From the NCBI GenBank assembly GCA_965119215.1, contig CBCPKK010000001.1, positions 372,001 to 436,000 of the forward strand: a DNA stretch of 64,000 bases, written 5' to 3'. The notes beneath the pieces are model-generated. The model made no database searches. It worked only from the letters and a program-made list of their open reading frames with translations, and had not been told where the DNA came from. Source of the stretch: Buttiauxella sp965119215. GTDB lineage: Bacteria > Pseudomonadota > Gammaproteobacteria > Enterobacterales > Enterobacteriaceae. Of this stretch, positions 34,025-42,974 are shown piece by piece. The position numbers were made by a program, and so were the translations under genes. Every line of letters starts with the position of its first letter. The stretch's first letter is position 1.

Positions 34025-35389
34025 TCAACTCTCTAATTGAGGAAGGATACGGTTAACTTTATCAAAAGTTTCCTGATATTCCGCAGATTCAACACTATCG
34101 GCCACAATACCGCCCCCCGCAGAGCAATATAATTTGCCGCCTTCAGCGGTGACAGTCCTGATAGTGATACTGGTGTCCATGTTGCCGCAGAAGCTCAAAT
34201 AACCAATGCTTCCGCACCAGGCGTTACGCCGCTGGGGTTCCAGTTCTTCAATAACTTCCATGGCGCGTACTTTTGGCGCTCCAGTGATAGATCCGCCAGG
34301 GAAGCACGCCCGTAGCAAATCTGTTGCCTGAAGATGCTGAGGTAATTGCGCGGTAATCGTGCTCACCAAATGGTGAACCGCCGGGAACGGCTCGACGACA
34401 AAGAGTTCAGGGACTTTTACGCTACCTGGAATGGCGACGCGGCCAATATCGTTACGCAGCAAATCGACAATCATCAGGTTTTCTGCGCGATCCTTCGGCG
34501 AGTTCGCTAGCTTTTCGGCCTGTTGCGCATCGGCAATTGGATCTTCAAGGCGCGGCAGGGTGCCTTTAATCGGCCGTGTCTGGATATTTTTGCCTTCCAG
34601 TAAAATAAAGCGCTCTGGCGACAGGCTCAGGATCGCGCTTTCTGGCAATCTAATAAACGCGCTGAATGGCGCACGATTTGCCGTACTCAGGCGCTCGAAC
34701 GCTTCCCACTCATCACCTTCGTAACTGGCGCTAAAACGTTGCGCAAGGTTCACCTGGTAGCAATCGCCACTTTTGAGATAATCCTGTACCTGACGGAATT
34801 TAAGTCCATACTGCTCGCGGGTCATATTCGACTGCCAGGCGCTGGTCAGGCGGAACGGTTGGCGGACGCTGTCAGGCACCAGTGTTTCAAGGAAATGTTG
34901 GCGAGCATCGATATCCCCCCAACTTAGCAACGTCAGCTGCTTGTTTTGATGGTCGGCAATTAAAGCCCAGTCATAAATGCCAATCGCCATATCCGGTGTG
35001 GTGAGATCGGCCTGAGCCTGTTCAGGTAATTTCTCAAAATGCCGACCCAAGTCATAACCAAACAAACCCAGAGCGCCGCCTAAAAAGGGTAACTCCGGGT
35101 GCGCTGCTGGCTGGTAACCGAAACTGTCCAGCGTTTGCTGCAACAGTTGCAGTGGCGAGCCATAATGAGTCGAACTGACGCCATCTGTGCAAATTGTTGT
35201 TTCAGCACCACGAGTCACTAAAGTTGCGCGCGGCTCGGCCACCAGAATATCAAAGCGATTATGGGGATGGTCAGCGAAGCCGGAATGCAGCAGCATTGCC
35301 CACGGTTGCTGCGCTAACGCTTTGAAAATGTGTTGAACAGCATCTGGATGCCACGGGCGCGTACGAAAAGTTAGAGTTTGCAACGTCAT
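34025..35389 (-). CDS. pabB: Aminodeoxychorismate synthase component I PabB
   Basis: A 454-residue chorismate-binding enzyme matching E. coli PabB (453). With PabA it makes 4-amino-4-deoxychorismate, the precursor of p-aminobenzoate and folate. The N-terminal part has the tryptophan-binding type segment GGALGLFGYDLGR. The C-terminal catalytic domain shows TRPIKGTLPR with the active-site lysine, SPKDRAENLMIVDLLRNDIGRV, and GSITGAPKVRAMEVI. ATG at 35389 gives the family length; an in-frame TTG nine bases upstream is less likely. It is divergent from yoaH and followed by nudL. Confidence 0.94.
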   Translation of the reverse strand: MTLQTLTFRTRPWHPDAVQHIFKALAQQPWAMLLHSGFADHPHNRFDILVAEPRATLVTRGAETTICTDGVSSTHYGSPLQLLQQTLDSFGYQPAAHPELPFLGGALGLFGYDLGRHFEKLPEQAQADLTTPDMAIGIYDWALIADHQNKQLTLLSWGDIDARQHFLETLVPDSVRQPFRLTSAWQSNMTREQYGLKFRQVQDYLKSGDCYQVNLAQRFSASYEGDEWEAFERLSTANRAPFSAFIRLPESAILSLSPERFILLEGKNIQTRPIKGTLPRLEDPIADAQQAEKLANSPKDRAENLMIVDLLRNDIGRVAIPGSVKVPELFVVEPFPAVHHLVSTITAQLPQHLQATDLLRACFPGGSITGAPKVRAMEVIEELEPQRRNAWCGSIGYLSFCGNMDTSITIRTVTAEGGKLYCSAGGGIVADSVESAEYQETFDKVNRILPQLES

Positions 35390-35498
35390 AAACCACAACT
35401 AAAAAAGAGACAGATCATTCTGCTATAACGAGGGTCCCTCTGGAAACCTTGAAAGCAGCGTGAAATAATTAACCCAGGCAATGTAACAGGAGTCGAAA

Positions 35499-35762
35499 AT
35501 GATTTCAGGATTACCCGCACTATCCCATGACCAACAGCAGAAAGCGGTTGAGCGTATTCAAGAACTGATGATGAACGGCATGAGCAGCGGTGAAGCAATC
35601 ACCCTGGTCGCCGCAGAAATTCGCGCCAATCATACTGGTGAAATGGTTGCCGTGCGTTTTGAAGACGATGACGTAGGCGATGCAGAAAGCGAAGATGATA
35701 ACGGAAATGATGATGGCCAGGAAAGATACCAGGACCGTTACGAAGAAAACGACGACGAATAA
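35499..35762 (+). CDS. yoaH: YoaH family protein with an extended acidic tail
   Basis: An 87-residue protein whose first 55 or so residues match E. coli YoaH (59 residues; QQQKAVERIQELM, GMSSGEAI). The rest is an extra tail of about 28 residues made almost only of Asp, Glu, Asn, Gln and Arg. The function is unknown. A ribosome site ACAGGAG precedes the ATG. The gene is divergent from pabB and convergent with yoaB. The tail is in frame and not caused by loss of a stop into other known sequence. Confidence 0.87.
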   Translation: MISGLPALSHDQQQKAVERIQELMMNGMSSGEAITLVAAEIRANHTGEMVAVRFEDDDVGDAESEDDNGNDDGQERYQDRYEENDDE

Positions 35763-35785
35763 CGCGAGCTTGCGCCCGCGTCGTT

Positions 35786-36130
35786 TCACACTGCTGCGAT
35801 AATCTTAATTTCTACTTTGTAGCGCGGGTTCATCAATTTTGCCTGCACGGTACAACGTACCGGCGCATGACCCGCCACAACCCACTCATCCCAGGCTTTA
35901 TTCATCGCTGCAAAATCTGCACCTTCTGGCAGGAAAATCGTTGCGTCGAGGATCTTACTCTTATCGCTGCCTTGCTCTTGCAGCACAGTGTCGATTTGCG
36001 CAAGGGTATTCGCGGTTTGCTCATAGGCATCCGCATCCAGGTTTTCAGGCACACCGGTGTAGTACAGGGTGTGGTTATGGATAACCGCATCAGACCAACG
36101 TGCTTCCGGTTTTATACGCACAATACTCAT
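35786..36130 (-). CDS. yoaB: YoaB, RidA/YjgF-family protein
   Basis: A 114-residue protein with the RidA (YjgF/YER057c/UK114) fold, the same length as E. coli YoaB. The C-terminal segment APVRCTVQAKLMNPRYKVEIKIIAAV carries the conserved arginine of the trimer-interface pocket that in RidA deaminates reactive enamines/imines. The specific substrate of YoaB is unknown. The start at 36130 (MSIVRI) is chosen for family length; a longer open frame to 36196 has no support. It is divergent from yoaA. Confidence 0.9.
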   Translation of the reverse strand: MSIVRIKPEARWSDAVIHNHTLYYTGVPENLDADAYEQTANTLAQIDTVLQEQGSDKSKILDATIFLPEGADFAAMNKAWDEWVVAGHAPVRCTVQAKLMNPRYKVEIKIIAAV

Positions 36131-36256
36131 CACTGTTTCCTTATCAGCTCGTTCATGTTGCGCCACAGCCTGCCACAATCCGCAGGCGGCTTCCACTGGC
36201 TTGCTGGATTAACACGGCAGGGGCTGACATAATCGCGGGCTAATCCAGGGGGTAAT

Positions 36257-38167
36257 GTGATAGACGATTTTGCAGCAGACGGCCAACTCGCCACGGCGAT
36301 AAAAGGTTTTAAACCGCGTGAACCGCAACGGCAAATGGCTGAGGCCGTCGCCAACGCTATCACTTCCGGGCGCGAGCTGGTGGTGGAAGCGGGTACCGGT
36401 ACCGGTAAAACCTACGCATACCTGGCCCCGGCTCTGCGTTCCGGCAAAAAAGTCATTATCTCCACCGGATCAAAAGCATTGCAGGATCAGCTTTTTTCCC
36501 GCGATTTGCCCACGGTTGCCAAAGCGCTCGACTTCAAAGGGCGTCTGGCGCTGCTAAAAGGGCGTTCAAACTATTTGTGTCTGGAAAGGCTGGAGCAACA
36601 GGCTCTGGCGGGCGGTGACCTGCAAGTCCAGACGCTCAGCGAAATCGTCAAACTCCGTGGCTGGGCGATTGAAACGGTAGATGGCGATATCAGTACCTGT
36701 GCAAGCGTTGCTGAAGATTCCACCGTCTGGCCGATGGTCACCAGCACCAACGATAACTGTCTTGGCCAGGATTGCCCGCTCTACAAAGATTGCTTCGTGG
36801 TAAAAGCGCGTAAAAAAGCCATGGATTCCGACGTGGTGGTGGTTAACCATCATCTCTTTCTGGCCGATATGGTGGTGAAAGAGGGCGGCTTTGGTGAGTT
36901 GATTCCCGAAGCCGAAGTCATGATTTTCGATGAAGCCCACCAAATCCCGGACATCGCGAGCCAGTATTTCGGCCAGTCCGTGTCCAGCCGCCAGTTGCTG
37001 GATATCGCCAAAGATATTTCCATCGCTTATCGCACTGAAGTCCGTGATGCCCAGCAATTACAAAAAAGTGCTGACCGCCTGGCGCAAAGTACCCAGGACT
37101 TCCGCCTGCAAATGGGTGACCCCGGTTATCGCGGGAATTTGCGTGAATTGCTGGCGGAACCGTCTATCCAGCGTGCGTTGCTGCTGCTCGATGATGCACT
37201 TGAGTTGTGTTACGACGTGGCAAAAATGTCACTTGGACGTTCTGCTTTATTGGATGCTGCCTTTGATCGCGCTGTTATTTTGCGTGGGCGAATTAAACGC
37301 CTGAAAGAGGTTGATACGCCGGGATACAGCTACTGGTATGAATGCAACTCGCGCAACTTCACACTGGCATTAACGCCGCTGTCGGTCGCGGATAAATTCC
37401 AGGAAGTGATCAGCCAGAAAGCGGGCACCTGGATATTTACCTCGGCAACGCTTTCGGTAAACGACCAGCTTAGCCATTTCACTGAACGCCTGGGCATTGC
37501 CGACGCCGATACGCTGTTATTAGCCAGCCCATTTGATTACGCTACCCAGGCGTTGCTGTGTGTACCGCGAGGTTTGCCAACGCCAAATCAACCGGCGGCG
37601 GGCAGGCATCTGGCAAAAATGCTCAAGCCGCTGATTGAAGCAAACAACGGTCGTTGCTTCATGTTGTGTACTTCCCATTCGATGATGCGTGATTTGGCGG
37701 AACAATTCCGCGCCACCATGACATTGCCGGTATTACTGCAAGGTGAAACCAGCAAAGGCCAACTGTTGCAGCAATTTGTTGATGCAGGTAACGCATTGCT
37801 GGTGGCGACCAGTAGTTTTTGGGAAGGCGTGGACGTTCGCGGCGATGCGCTGTCTTTGGTGATTATCGATAAACTGCCGTTTACCTCTCCGGACGATCCA
37901 TTACTGAAAGCCCGTATGGAAGATTGCCGCCTGCGTGGCGGTGATCCCTTCGAAGATGTCCAGTTGCCTGATGCGGTAATCACCTTAAAACAAGGTGTTG
38001 GGCGTTTAATCCGTGACGTTGACGATCGCGGTGTGCTGGTGATTTGTGATAACCGCCTGGTGATGCGGCCCTATGGTGCTGTGTTCCTCAACAGCCTGCC
38101 GCCGACACCGCGTACGCGGGATATAAATCGGGCAGTTGAATTTCTTAGCGCCCGTCCGGCGCAGTAA
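36257..38167 (+). CDS. yoaA: ATP-dependent DNA helicase YoaA (XPD/DinG-like)
   Basis: A 636-residue superfamily-2 helicase, the same length as E. coli YoaA. YoaA associates with the Pol III chi subunit HolC and helps cells survive replication-blocking damage such as azidothymidine incorporation. Walker A is GTGTGKT at residues 46-52 and the DEAH box is in IFDEAHQIPD. An XPD-type iron-sulfur cluster site is formed by the Cys residues in NYLCLERL, NDNCLGQDCPLYKDC. The C-terminal motifs ATSSFWEGVDV and QGVGRLIR are intact. It is a 5'-3' helicase by family. Confidence 0.94.
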   Translation: MIDDFAADGQLATAIKGFKPREPQRQMAEAVANAITSGRELVVEAGTGTGKTYAYLAPALRSGKKVIISTGSKALQDQLFSRDLPTVAKALDFKGRLALLKGRSNYLCLERLEQQALAGGDLQVQTLSEIVKLRGWAIETVDGDISTCASVAEDSTVWPMVTSTNDNCLGQDCPLYKDCFVVKARKKAMDSDVVVVNHHLFLADMVVKEGGFGELIPEAEVMIFDEAHQIPDIASQYFGQSVSSRQLLDIAKDISIAYRTEVRDAQQLQKSADRLAQSTQDFRLQMGDPGYRGNLRELLAEPSIQRALLLLDDALELCYDVAKMSLGRSALLDAAFDRAVILRGRIKRLKEVDTPGYSYWYECNSRNFTLALTPLSVADKFQEVISQKAGTWIFTSATLSVNDQLSHFTERLGIADADTLLLASPFDYATQALLCVPRGLPTPNQPAAGRHLAKMLKPLIEANNGRCFMLCTSHSMMRDLAEQFRATMTLPVLLQGETSKGQLLQQFVDAGNALLVATSSFWEGVDVRGDALSLVIIDKLPFTSPDDPLLKARMEDCRLRGGDPFEDVQLPDAVITLKQGVGRLIRDVDDRGVLVICDNRLVMRPYGAVFLNSLPPTPRTRDINRAVEFLSARPAQ

Positions 38168-38236
38168 TTTGTGCCAGACTATGTTAAGCTGCGCGCCGAT
38201 TTTTGACCCTATTTCCCCGCCAGAGGTTGGCAAAAC

Positions 38237-38932
38237 ATGCGAATTTTAGCCATCGATACTGCAACAGAAGCTTGTTCTGTTGCCCTGTACAACGAAGGGT
38301 CGTCTTGTGCCCGTTTCGAACTCTGCCCGCGTGAACATACGCAGCGTATTCTGCCGCTGGTGCGCGATATCCTGAACGAAGGTAGCGTAACGCTTAAACA
38401 ATTAGATGCGCTGGCATACGGCCGTGGCCCTGGTAGTTTTACCGGCGTGCGCATTGGTATTGGTATCGCACAAGGGCTGGCGCTGGGCGCTGAATTGCCG
38501 ATGATAGGCGTATCCACACTTGCCACTATGGCCCAGGGCGCATGGCGCATGGCTGGCGCAACGCGTGTGCTGGCCGCAATCGACGCGCGCATGGGCGAGG
38601 TTTATTGGGCTGAATATCAGCGCGATGAACAAGGCATCTGGCACGGCGAAGAAACAGAAGCCGTGTTGAAGCCAGAAGCGGTTGCTGAACGGTTGAAACA
38701 ACTTCAGGGCGAGTGGGCTACAGTCGGCACTGGCTGGCAAGCCTGGCCTGATATGGCGCAGGACAGTGAACTGAGCATCCGTGAGGGTGGCGTTTCACTT
38801 CCTGCAGCTGAAGATATGCTACCGCTGGCGATTCAGGCATTGAATGCCGGTCGCACTGTGGCGGTAGAGCACGCTGAGCCGGTTTATCTGCGCAATGAAG
38901 TTACGTGGAAGAAACTTCCAGGCAGACAGTAA
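38237..38932 (+). CDS. tsaB: tRNA N6-threonylcarbamoyladenosine protein TsaB
   Basis: A 231-residue protein matching E. coli TsaB (YeaZ), an ASKHA-fold partner of TsaD and TsaE that is needed to make t6A37 in ANN-decoding tRNAs, an essential modification. The N-terminus MRILAIDTATEACSVAL and the GRGPGSFTGVRIGIGIAQGLA segment are typical. The metal-binding histidines of TsaD are absent, as expected. It follows yoaA by 69 bases, as in E. coli. Confidence 0.94.
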   Translation: MRILAIDTATEACSVALYNEGSSCARFELCPREHTQRILPLVRDILNEGSVTLKQLDALAYGRGPGSFTGVRIGIGIAQGLALGAELPMIGVSTLATMAQGAWRMAGATRVLAAIDARMGEVYWAEYQRDEQGIWHGEETEAVLKPEAVAERLKQLQGEWATVGTGWQAWPDMAQDSELSIREGGVSLPAAEDMLPLAIQALNAGRTVAVEHAEPVYLRNEVTWKKLPGRQ

Positions 38933-38977
38933 CACTCAACGTTTTCGTGAAGCGAAACTGCGTTAAGGAGAAAGGAT

Positions 38978-39583
38978 ATGGCTGGTTTACATGTCAGGAT
39001 TGTTAGCCGATTAATGGCGACTGCGGCAGTCATTTTGCTTAGCGGTTGCGTCACCATACCGGATGCCATCAAAGGCACCAGTGCTACGCCGCAACAGGAT
39101 TTAGTGCGGGTGATGAATGCACCGCAGCTCTATGTTGGGCAAGAAGCACGTTTCGGTGGGCGAGTGGTAAACATTGATAACAAACAAGGCAGAACTCGCC
39201 TGGAAATCGCCACTGTAACTCTTGATGACGGTGCACGTCCGCAATTGGGTGAGCCCTCAAGAGGGCGTATCTACGCAGATGTTAATGGATTCCTTGACCC
39301 GGTAGATTTTCGCGGGCAATTGGTTACGGTTGTCGGGCCAATCACTGGCGTGGTCGAAGGGAAAATTGGTGAGACACCGTACAAGTTTATGGTGATGCAG
39401 GCGAATGGCTACAAACGTTGGCGTGTCGTGCAACAAGTCGTCATGCCGCCGCAGCCGATCGACCCGTGGTTCTGGGGCGGGCCGTATCCTTACCGTGGCC
39501 GTTACGGCTACGGCGGCGGTATGTGGGGCGGCGGATGGTACAATCCGGGACCTGCACAGGTGCAGACCATCGTAACTGAGTAA
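38978..39583 (+). CDS. yeaY: Slp-family outer membrane lipoprotein YeaY
   Basis: A 201-residue lipoprotein matching E. coli YeaY (193), related to Slp. The lipobox LLSGC places the lipidated cysteine at Cys24 if the first ATG is used; an internal Met13 would also give a working signal. The body has the Slp pattern FGGRVVNIDNKQGRTRLEI and the tail is rich in Gly, Tyr, Trp and Pro (GRYGYGGGMWGGGWY). It probably sits in the outer membrane; the role is unknown. It ends at a strong terminator before fadD. Confidence 0.9.
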   Translation: MAGLHVRIVSRLMATAAVILLSGCVTIPDAIKGTSATPQQDLVRVMNAPQLYVGQEARFGGRVVNIDNKQGRTRLEIATVTLDDGARPQLGEPSRGRIYADVNGFLDPVDFRGQLVTVVGPITGVVEGKIGETPYKFMVMQANGYKRWRVVQQVVMPPQPIDPWFWGGPYPYRGRYGYGGGMWGGGWYNPGPAQVQTIVTE

Positions 39584-39604
39584 CTGCTTGTTTTACTGAA
39601 AAAT

Positions 39605-39636
39605 AGAGACAGCGGCATGCCCGCTGTCTCTTTATT
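39605..39636 (+). terminator. Terminator after yeaY
   Basis: The stem AGAGACAGCGG / CCGCTGTCTCT with a five-base loop is followed by TTATTTT. It separates yeaY from the fadD promoter. Confidence 0.87.
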
Positions 39637-39698
39637 TTCAGAATGGAATAAAAATAATTAGTGATGTGCTTCGCAACCTTAAATCAGTCTAATTAATA

Positions 39699-39715
39699 AA
39701 CTGGTACGCTGAGTT
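39699..39715 (+). promoter_or_regulatory. FadR operator upstream of fadD
   Basis: AACTGGTACGCTGAGTT agrees with the FadR consensus AACTGGTCTGACCAGTT in the whole left half and the last bases. It lies 73 bases before the fadD TTG start, where E. coli has FadR sites. Its cognate regulator is encoded at 50719-51438. Confidence 0.75.
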
Positions 39716-39787
39716 AATATTATGTTAACGGCGTGTTTATATATTGGGGTTGTGATGACGACGAATAATAAATTCAGAGGTGATTCC

Positions 39788-41473
39788 TTGAAGAAGGTTT
39801 GGCTTAACCGCTACCCAGCCGACGTTGCGGCTGAGATAAATCCTGACCGTTATCAGTCCCTGGTTGATATGTTTGAGCAAGCAGCGGCACGCTATGCCGA
39901 CCAGCCTGCGTTCATGAACATGGGCGAAGTGATGACGTTTCGTAAGCTGGAAGAGCGGAGCCGTGCGTTTGCTGCGTATTTACAACAAGGTCTTGGCCTG
40001 CAAAAGGGCGACCGCGTCGCGCTGATGATGCCGAACCTGTTGCAGTATCCCATTGCGCTGTTTGGTATTTTGCGCGCGGGCATGGTGGTAGTGAACGTCA
40101 ACCCGTTATATACGCCGCGCGAACTCGAGCATCAGCTTAATGACAGCGGTGCCAGCGCCATTATTATTGTTTCAAACTTTGCGCATACCCTGGAAAAAGT
40201 GGTTGATAAAACCCAGGTGAAACACGTTATTTTGACCCGCATGGGCGATCAGCTTTCTGCGGCAAAAGGGACGCTGGTCAATTTCGTTGTTAAATACATT
40301 AAGCGCCTGGTGCCGAAATACCACCTGCCGGATGCCATTTCATTCCGCAGCGCTCTGCAACACGGTTATCGCCTTCAATACATCAAACCAGAAATCCTGA
40401 ATGCCGATCTCGCATTCTTGCAATATACCGGCGGAACGACCGGCGTTGCTAAAGGGGCGATGCTGACACATCGCAATATGCTGGCGAACCTTGAGCAAGT
40501 CCGGGCAGCCTATAGCCCGCTGCTGTTTGAACGCAAAGAGCTGGTAGTGACGGCATTACCGCTTTATCACATCTTCGCGTTGACCATGAACTGCCTGCTG
40601 TTTATTGAGCTTGGCGGCCAAAACCTGCTGATCACCAACCCGCGCGATATTCCAGGGCTGGTCAAAGAGTTGGCGAAATATCCGTTTACTGCCATGACCG
40701 GCGTTAACACGCTGTTCAACGCGCTGCTTAACAACAAAGAGTTCCAGCAGCTCGATTTTTCCAGCCTGCATCTGTCCGCTGGTGGCGGGATGCCGGTACA
40801 ACAAGTGGTTGCTGAACGTTGGGAAAAACTGACAGGGCGCTTCTTACTTGAAGGCTACGGCCTGACCGAATGCGCGCCATTAGTCAGTGCCAACCCGCAC
40901 GACATGAATTACCACAGCGGGAGCATCGGGTTGCCTGTGCCTTCCACTGAAGTGAAACTGATTGATGACGAAGGTGAAGAAGTCCCAGCAGGCGAGCCTG
41001 GTGAGTTGTGCGTGAAAGGCCCACAGGTGATGCTGGGATACTGGCAGCGCCCGGACGCGACCGATGAAATTCTGCAAGATGGTTGGTTACGCACTGGTGA
41101 TGTTGCGGTTATGGACGAAGAGGGCTTTATGCGCATCGTCGACCGTAAGAAAGATATGATTCTGGTGTCTGGCTTCAACGTCTATCCGAACGAGATTGAA
41201 GACGTTGTGATGCAACACAGTGGCGTGCTTGAAGTCGCGGCGGTGGGCGTTCCGAACGGGGCTTCTGGCGAAGCGGTGAAAATCTTTGTCGTAAAGAAAG
41301 ATGCGTCATTGACTGAAGAAGCGCTGGTTGTTTTTTGTCGCCGTCACCTTACCGGTTATAAAGTGCCTAAACTTGTGGAATTCCGCGAAGAATTGCCAAA
41401 ATCAAACGTGGGCAAAATATTACGACGAGAACTACGTGACGAATCGGTCAGTAAAGGCAACAATAACGCCTGA
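39788..41473 (+). CDS. fadD: Long-chain acyl-CoA synthetase FadD
   Basis: A 561-residue protein, exactly the E. coli FadD length, that activates long-chain fatty acids with ATP and CoA at the inner membrane during uptake. The ATP/AMP signature YTGGTTGVAKGAMLTH and the FACS motif region (TGDVAVMDEEGFMRIVDRKK) are intact. The rare TTG start at 39788 is supported by AGAGG seven bases ahead, by family length, and by use of the same codon in E. coli; the in-frame ATG codons at 39722 and 39755 would add unrelated residues. A FadR operator lies upstream. Confidence 0.95.
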   Translation: MKKVWLNRYPADVAAEINPDRYQSLVDMFEQAAARYADQPAFMNMGEVMTFRKLEERSRAFAAYLQQGLGLQKGDRVALMMPNLLQYPIALFGILRAGMVVVNVNPLYTPRELEHQLNDSGASAIIIVSNFAHTLEKVVDKTQVKHVILTRMGDQLSAAKGTLVNFVVKYIKRLVPKYHLPDAISFRSALQHGYRLQYIKPEILNADLAFLQYTGGTTGVAKGAMLTHRNMLANLEQVRAAYSPLLFERKELVVTALPLYHIFALTMNCLLFIELGGQNLLITNPRDIPGLVKELAKYPFTAMTGVNTLFNALLNNKEFQQLDFSSLHLSAGGGMPVQQVVAERWEKLTGRFLLEGYGLTECAPLVSANPHDMNYHSGSIGLPVPSTEVKLIDDEGEEVPAGEPGELCVKGPQVMLGYWQRPDATDEILQDGWLRTGDVAVMDEEGFMRIVDRKKDMILVSGFNVYPNEIEDVVMQHSGVLEVAAVGVPNGASGEAVKIFVVKKDASLTEEALVVFCRRHLTGYKVPKLVEFREELPKSNVGKILRRELRDESVSKGNNNA

Positions 41474-41492
41474 GCTCCGAGTCAGTCGCCCT

Positions 41493-41516
41493 AACGCCGG
41501 TAAACCGGCGTTTTAT
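41493..41516 (+). terminator. Terminator after fadD (first of twin hairpins)
   Basis: A nine-base-pair stem (AACGCCGGT / ACCGGCGTT) has an AA centre and is followed by TTATATTTTT. It lies 20 bases after the fadD stop. The same stem and loop recur at 41642-41661. Confidence 0.8.
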
Positions 41517-41641
41517 ATTTTTGATAAACAGCCGAAAAACGTGGTTTTCGACTGTTTGGGGTAAACCCGAAGATCTCATTCTTTGTTTTTACTGGTCCTG
41601 TTAGGTACTGTTAAGAACAGTGAATTTATTCAGCGGTCTGT

Positions 41642-41665
41642 AACGCCGGTAAACCGGCGTTTTTT
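41642..41665 (+). promoter_or_regulatory. Hairpin and U-tract before rnd (second twin)
   Basis: The identical stem-loop (AACGCCGGT / ACCGGCGTT) ends in six T residues and stands 27 bases before the rnd TTG start. In E. coli rnd a terminator-like stem followed by a run of U was shown to be needed for good translation from its UUG codon (established work on RNase D). The same arrangement here suggests the same role rather than simple termination. Confidence 0.65.
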
Positions 41666-41692
41666 ATGGGCGCAAACCTAAGAGAACTGAAT

Positions 41693-42814
41693 TTGACTTA
41701 CCAAATGATTATTACCGACGAAGCCCTTGCCAACGTGTGCGAAGCGGCTCGTCACTTTCCGGCTGTCGCGCTGGACACTGAATTTGTCCGCACACGGACT
41801 TACTACCCGCAACTGGGTTTGATTCAGTTGTACGATGGCGAAACCATTTCGCTTATCGACCCGCTGGCAATTTCTGACTGGTCGCCGTTTAAGGAGCTGC
41901 TGCAAGATACAGCAGTGATTAAGTTCCTGCACGCAGGCAGCGAAGATCTGGAAGTGTTCCTTAATGCCTTTGGCATGCAACCTAACCCGTTTATTGATAC
42001 GCAGATTCTGGCCGCTTTCAGCGGACGACCGCTTTCTTGCGGCTTTGCAACCATCGTTGAATCCTTCACGGGCATTGCACTGGACAAAAGCGAATCACGT
42101 ACCGACTGGCTGGCGCGTCCGCTGACTGAACGACAGTGTGAATACGCTGCCGCTGACGTGCTCTACCTGCTGCCGATTGCGCATAAGCTAATGGAAGAGA
42201 CGCAAGCTGCGGGCTGGATGGATGCCGCTCTGGATGAATGCAATCTGATGGCAGCGCGCCGCCAGGAAGTATTAGATCCTGAAGAAGCATGGCGTGAAAT
42301 CAGCAACGCATGGCAATTAAAACCGCGTCAGTTAGCTTGCCTGAAGAAACTGGCCTCGTGGCGTCTGCGTAAGGCTCGTGAGCGCGATATGGCGGTCAAC
42401 TTCGTGGTGCGTGAAGAACACTTGTGGCAAGTTGCTCGTTACATGCCTGGTTCTTTGGGTGAACTCGACCATCTGGGGCTAAATGGCAGCGAAATTCGTT
42501 TCCATGGCAAAGCTCTGCTGGCTATGGTCGCTGAAGCCCAGGCGTTACCAGAAGATGAATTACCTGAGCCGTTGAGTAATCTTGTTGATATGCCGGGTTA
42601 TCGCCGCGTATTTAAAGCGATAAAAGCGCAGGTCCTGCTGGTGAGTGAAACCTGTGGGTTAAGTGCTGAGTTGCTTGCATCCCGTCGTCAAATTAACCAG
42701 TTATTGAACTGGCACTGGCAATTAAAACCACAAACAATGCAGCCGGAATTAATCAGTGGCTGGCGTGGTCGTGTAATGGGTGAAGCTTTAAAAACGTTGT
42801 TGGCAGACTATTAA
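41693..42814 (+). CDS. rnd: Ribonuclease D
   Basis: A 373-residue 3'-5' exoribonuclease matching E. coli RNase D (375), which trims tRNA precursors and other small RNAs. The DEDD catalytic domain shows LDTEFVRTRTY (DxE), HAGSEDLEVF and CEYAAADVLYLL. HRDC domains follow (LKPRQLACLKKLASWR onward, and SAELLASRRQINQLL). The TTG start at 41693 is preferred because E. coli uses UUG at the same place; an ATG at 41666 would add nine residues and sits directly on the U-tract, without a ribosome site. Confidence 0.93.
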   Translation: MTYQMIITDEALANVCEAARHFPAVALDTEFVRTRTYYPQLGLIQLYDGETISLIDPLAISDWSPFKELLQDTAVIKFLHAGSEDLEVFLNAFGMQPNPFIDTQILAAFSGRPLSCGFATIVESFTGIALDKSESRTDWLARPLTERQCEYAAADVLYLLPIAHKLMEETQAAGWMDAALDECNLMAARRQEVLDPEEAWREISNAWQLKPRQLACLKKLASWRLRKARERDMAVNFVVREEHLWQVARYMPGSLGELDHLGLNGSEIRFHGKALLAMVAEAQALPEDELPEPLSNLVDMPGYRRVFKAIKAQVLLVSETCGLSAELLASRRQINQLLNWHWQLKPQTMQPELISGWRGRVMGEALKTLLADY

Positions 42815-42928
42815 TATTGGCTAAAGATTACTGGGAATAATTACAGGGATAGGTGGGGTAATAATGGAATACACCCATTAATCTTTAAGAATGATCTGTA
42901 TTACACGATTGTCAGTACGTAAAAATTA

Positions 42929-42960
42929 ATAAACCCCCGGAGAAATCCTGGGGGTTTATT
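42929..42960. terminator. Bidirectional terminator between rnd and minE
   Basis: The stem AAACCCCCGGA / TCCTGGGGGTTT, with one bulge and a GAAA loop, is flanked by A/T-rich runs. It lies between the convergent rnd and minCDE transcripts. Confidence 0.85.
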
Positions 42961-42974
42961 CTTTTGCATCAGAA

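Noticed and set aside
36170..36185. CTG-N10-CAG pattern resembling a LexA box before yoaA
   Set aside because: Only the six outer bases fit; the flanks and the A/T-rich centre expected of a LexA site are missing.
36566..37057. A 163-codon open frame on the minus strand opposite yoaA
   Set aside because: It is a shadow of the yoaA helicase gene, with no support of its own.
39722..39787. ATG at 39722 as the fadD start
   Set aside because: It would add 22 residues that are not part of FadD; TTG at 39788 gives exactly the family length and has a good ribosome site.
41666..41692. ATG at 41666 as the rnd start
   Set aside because: It lies immediately after the T run with no ribosome site; TTG at 41693 matches the established UUG start of E. 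coli rnd.
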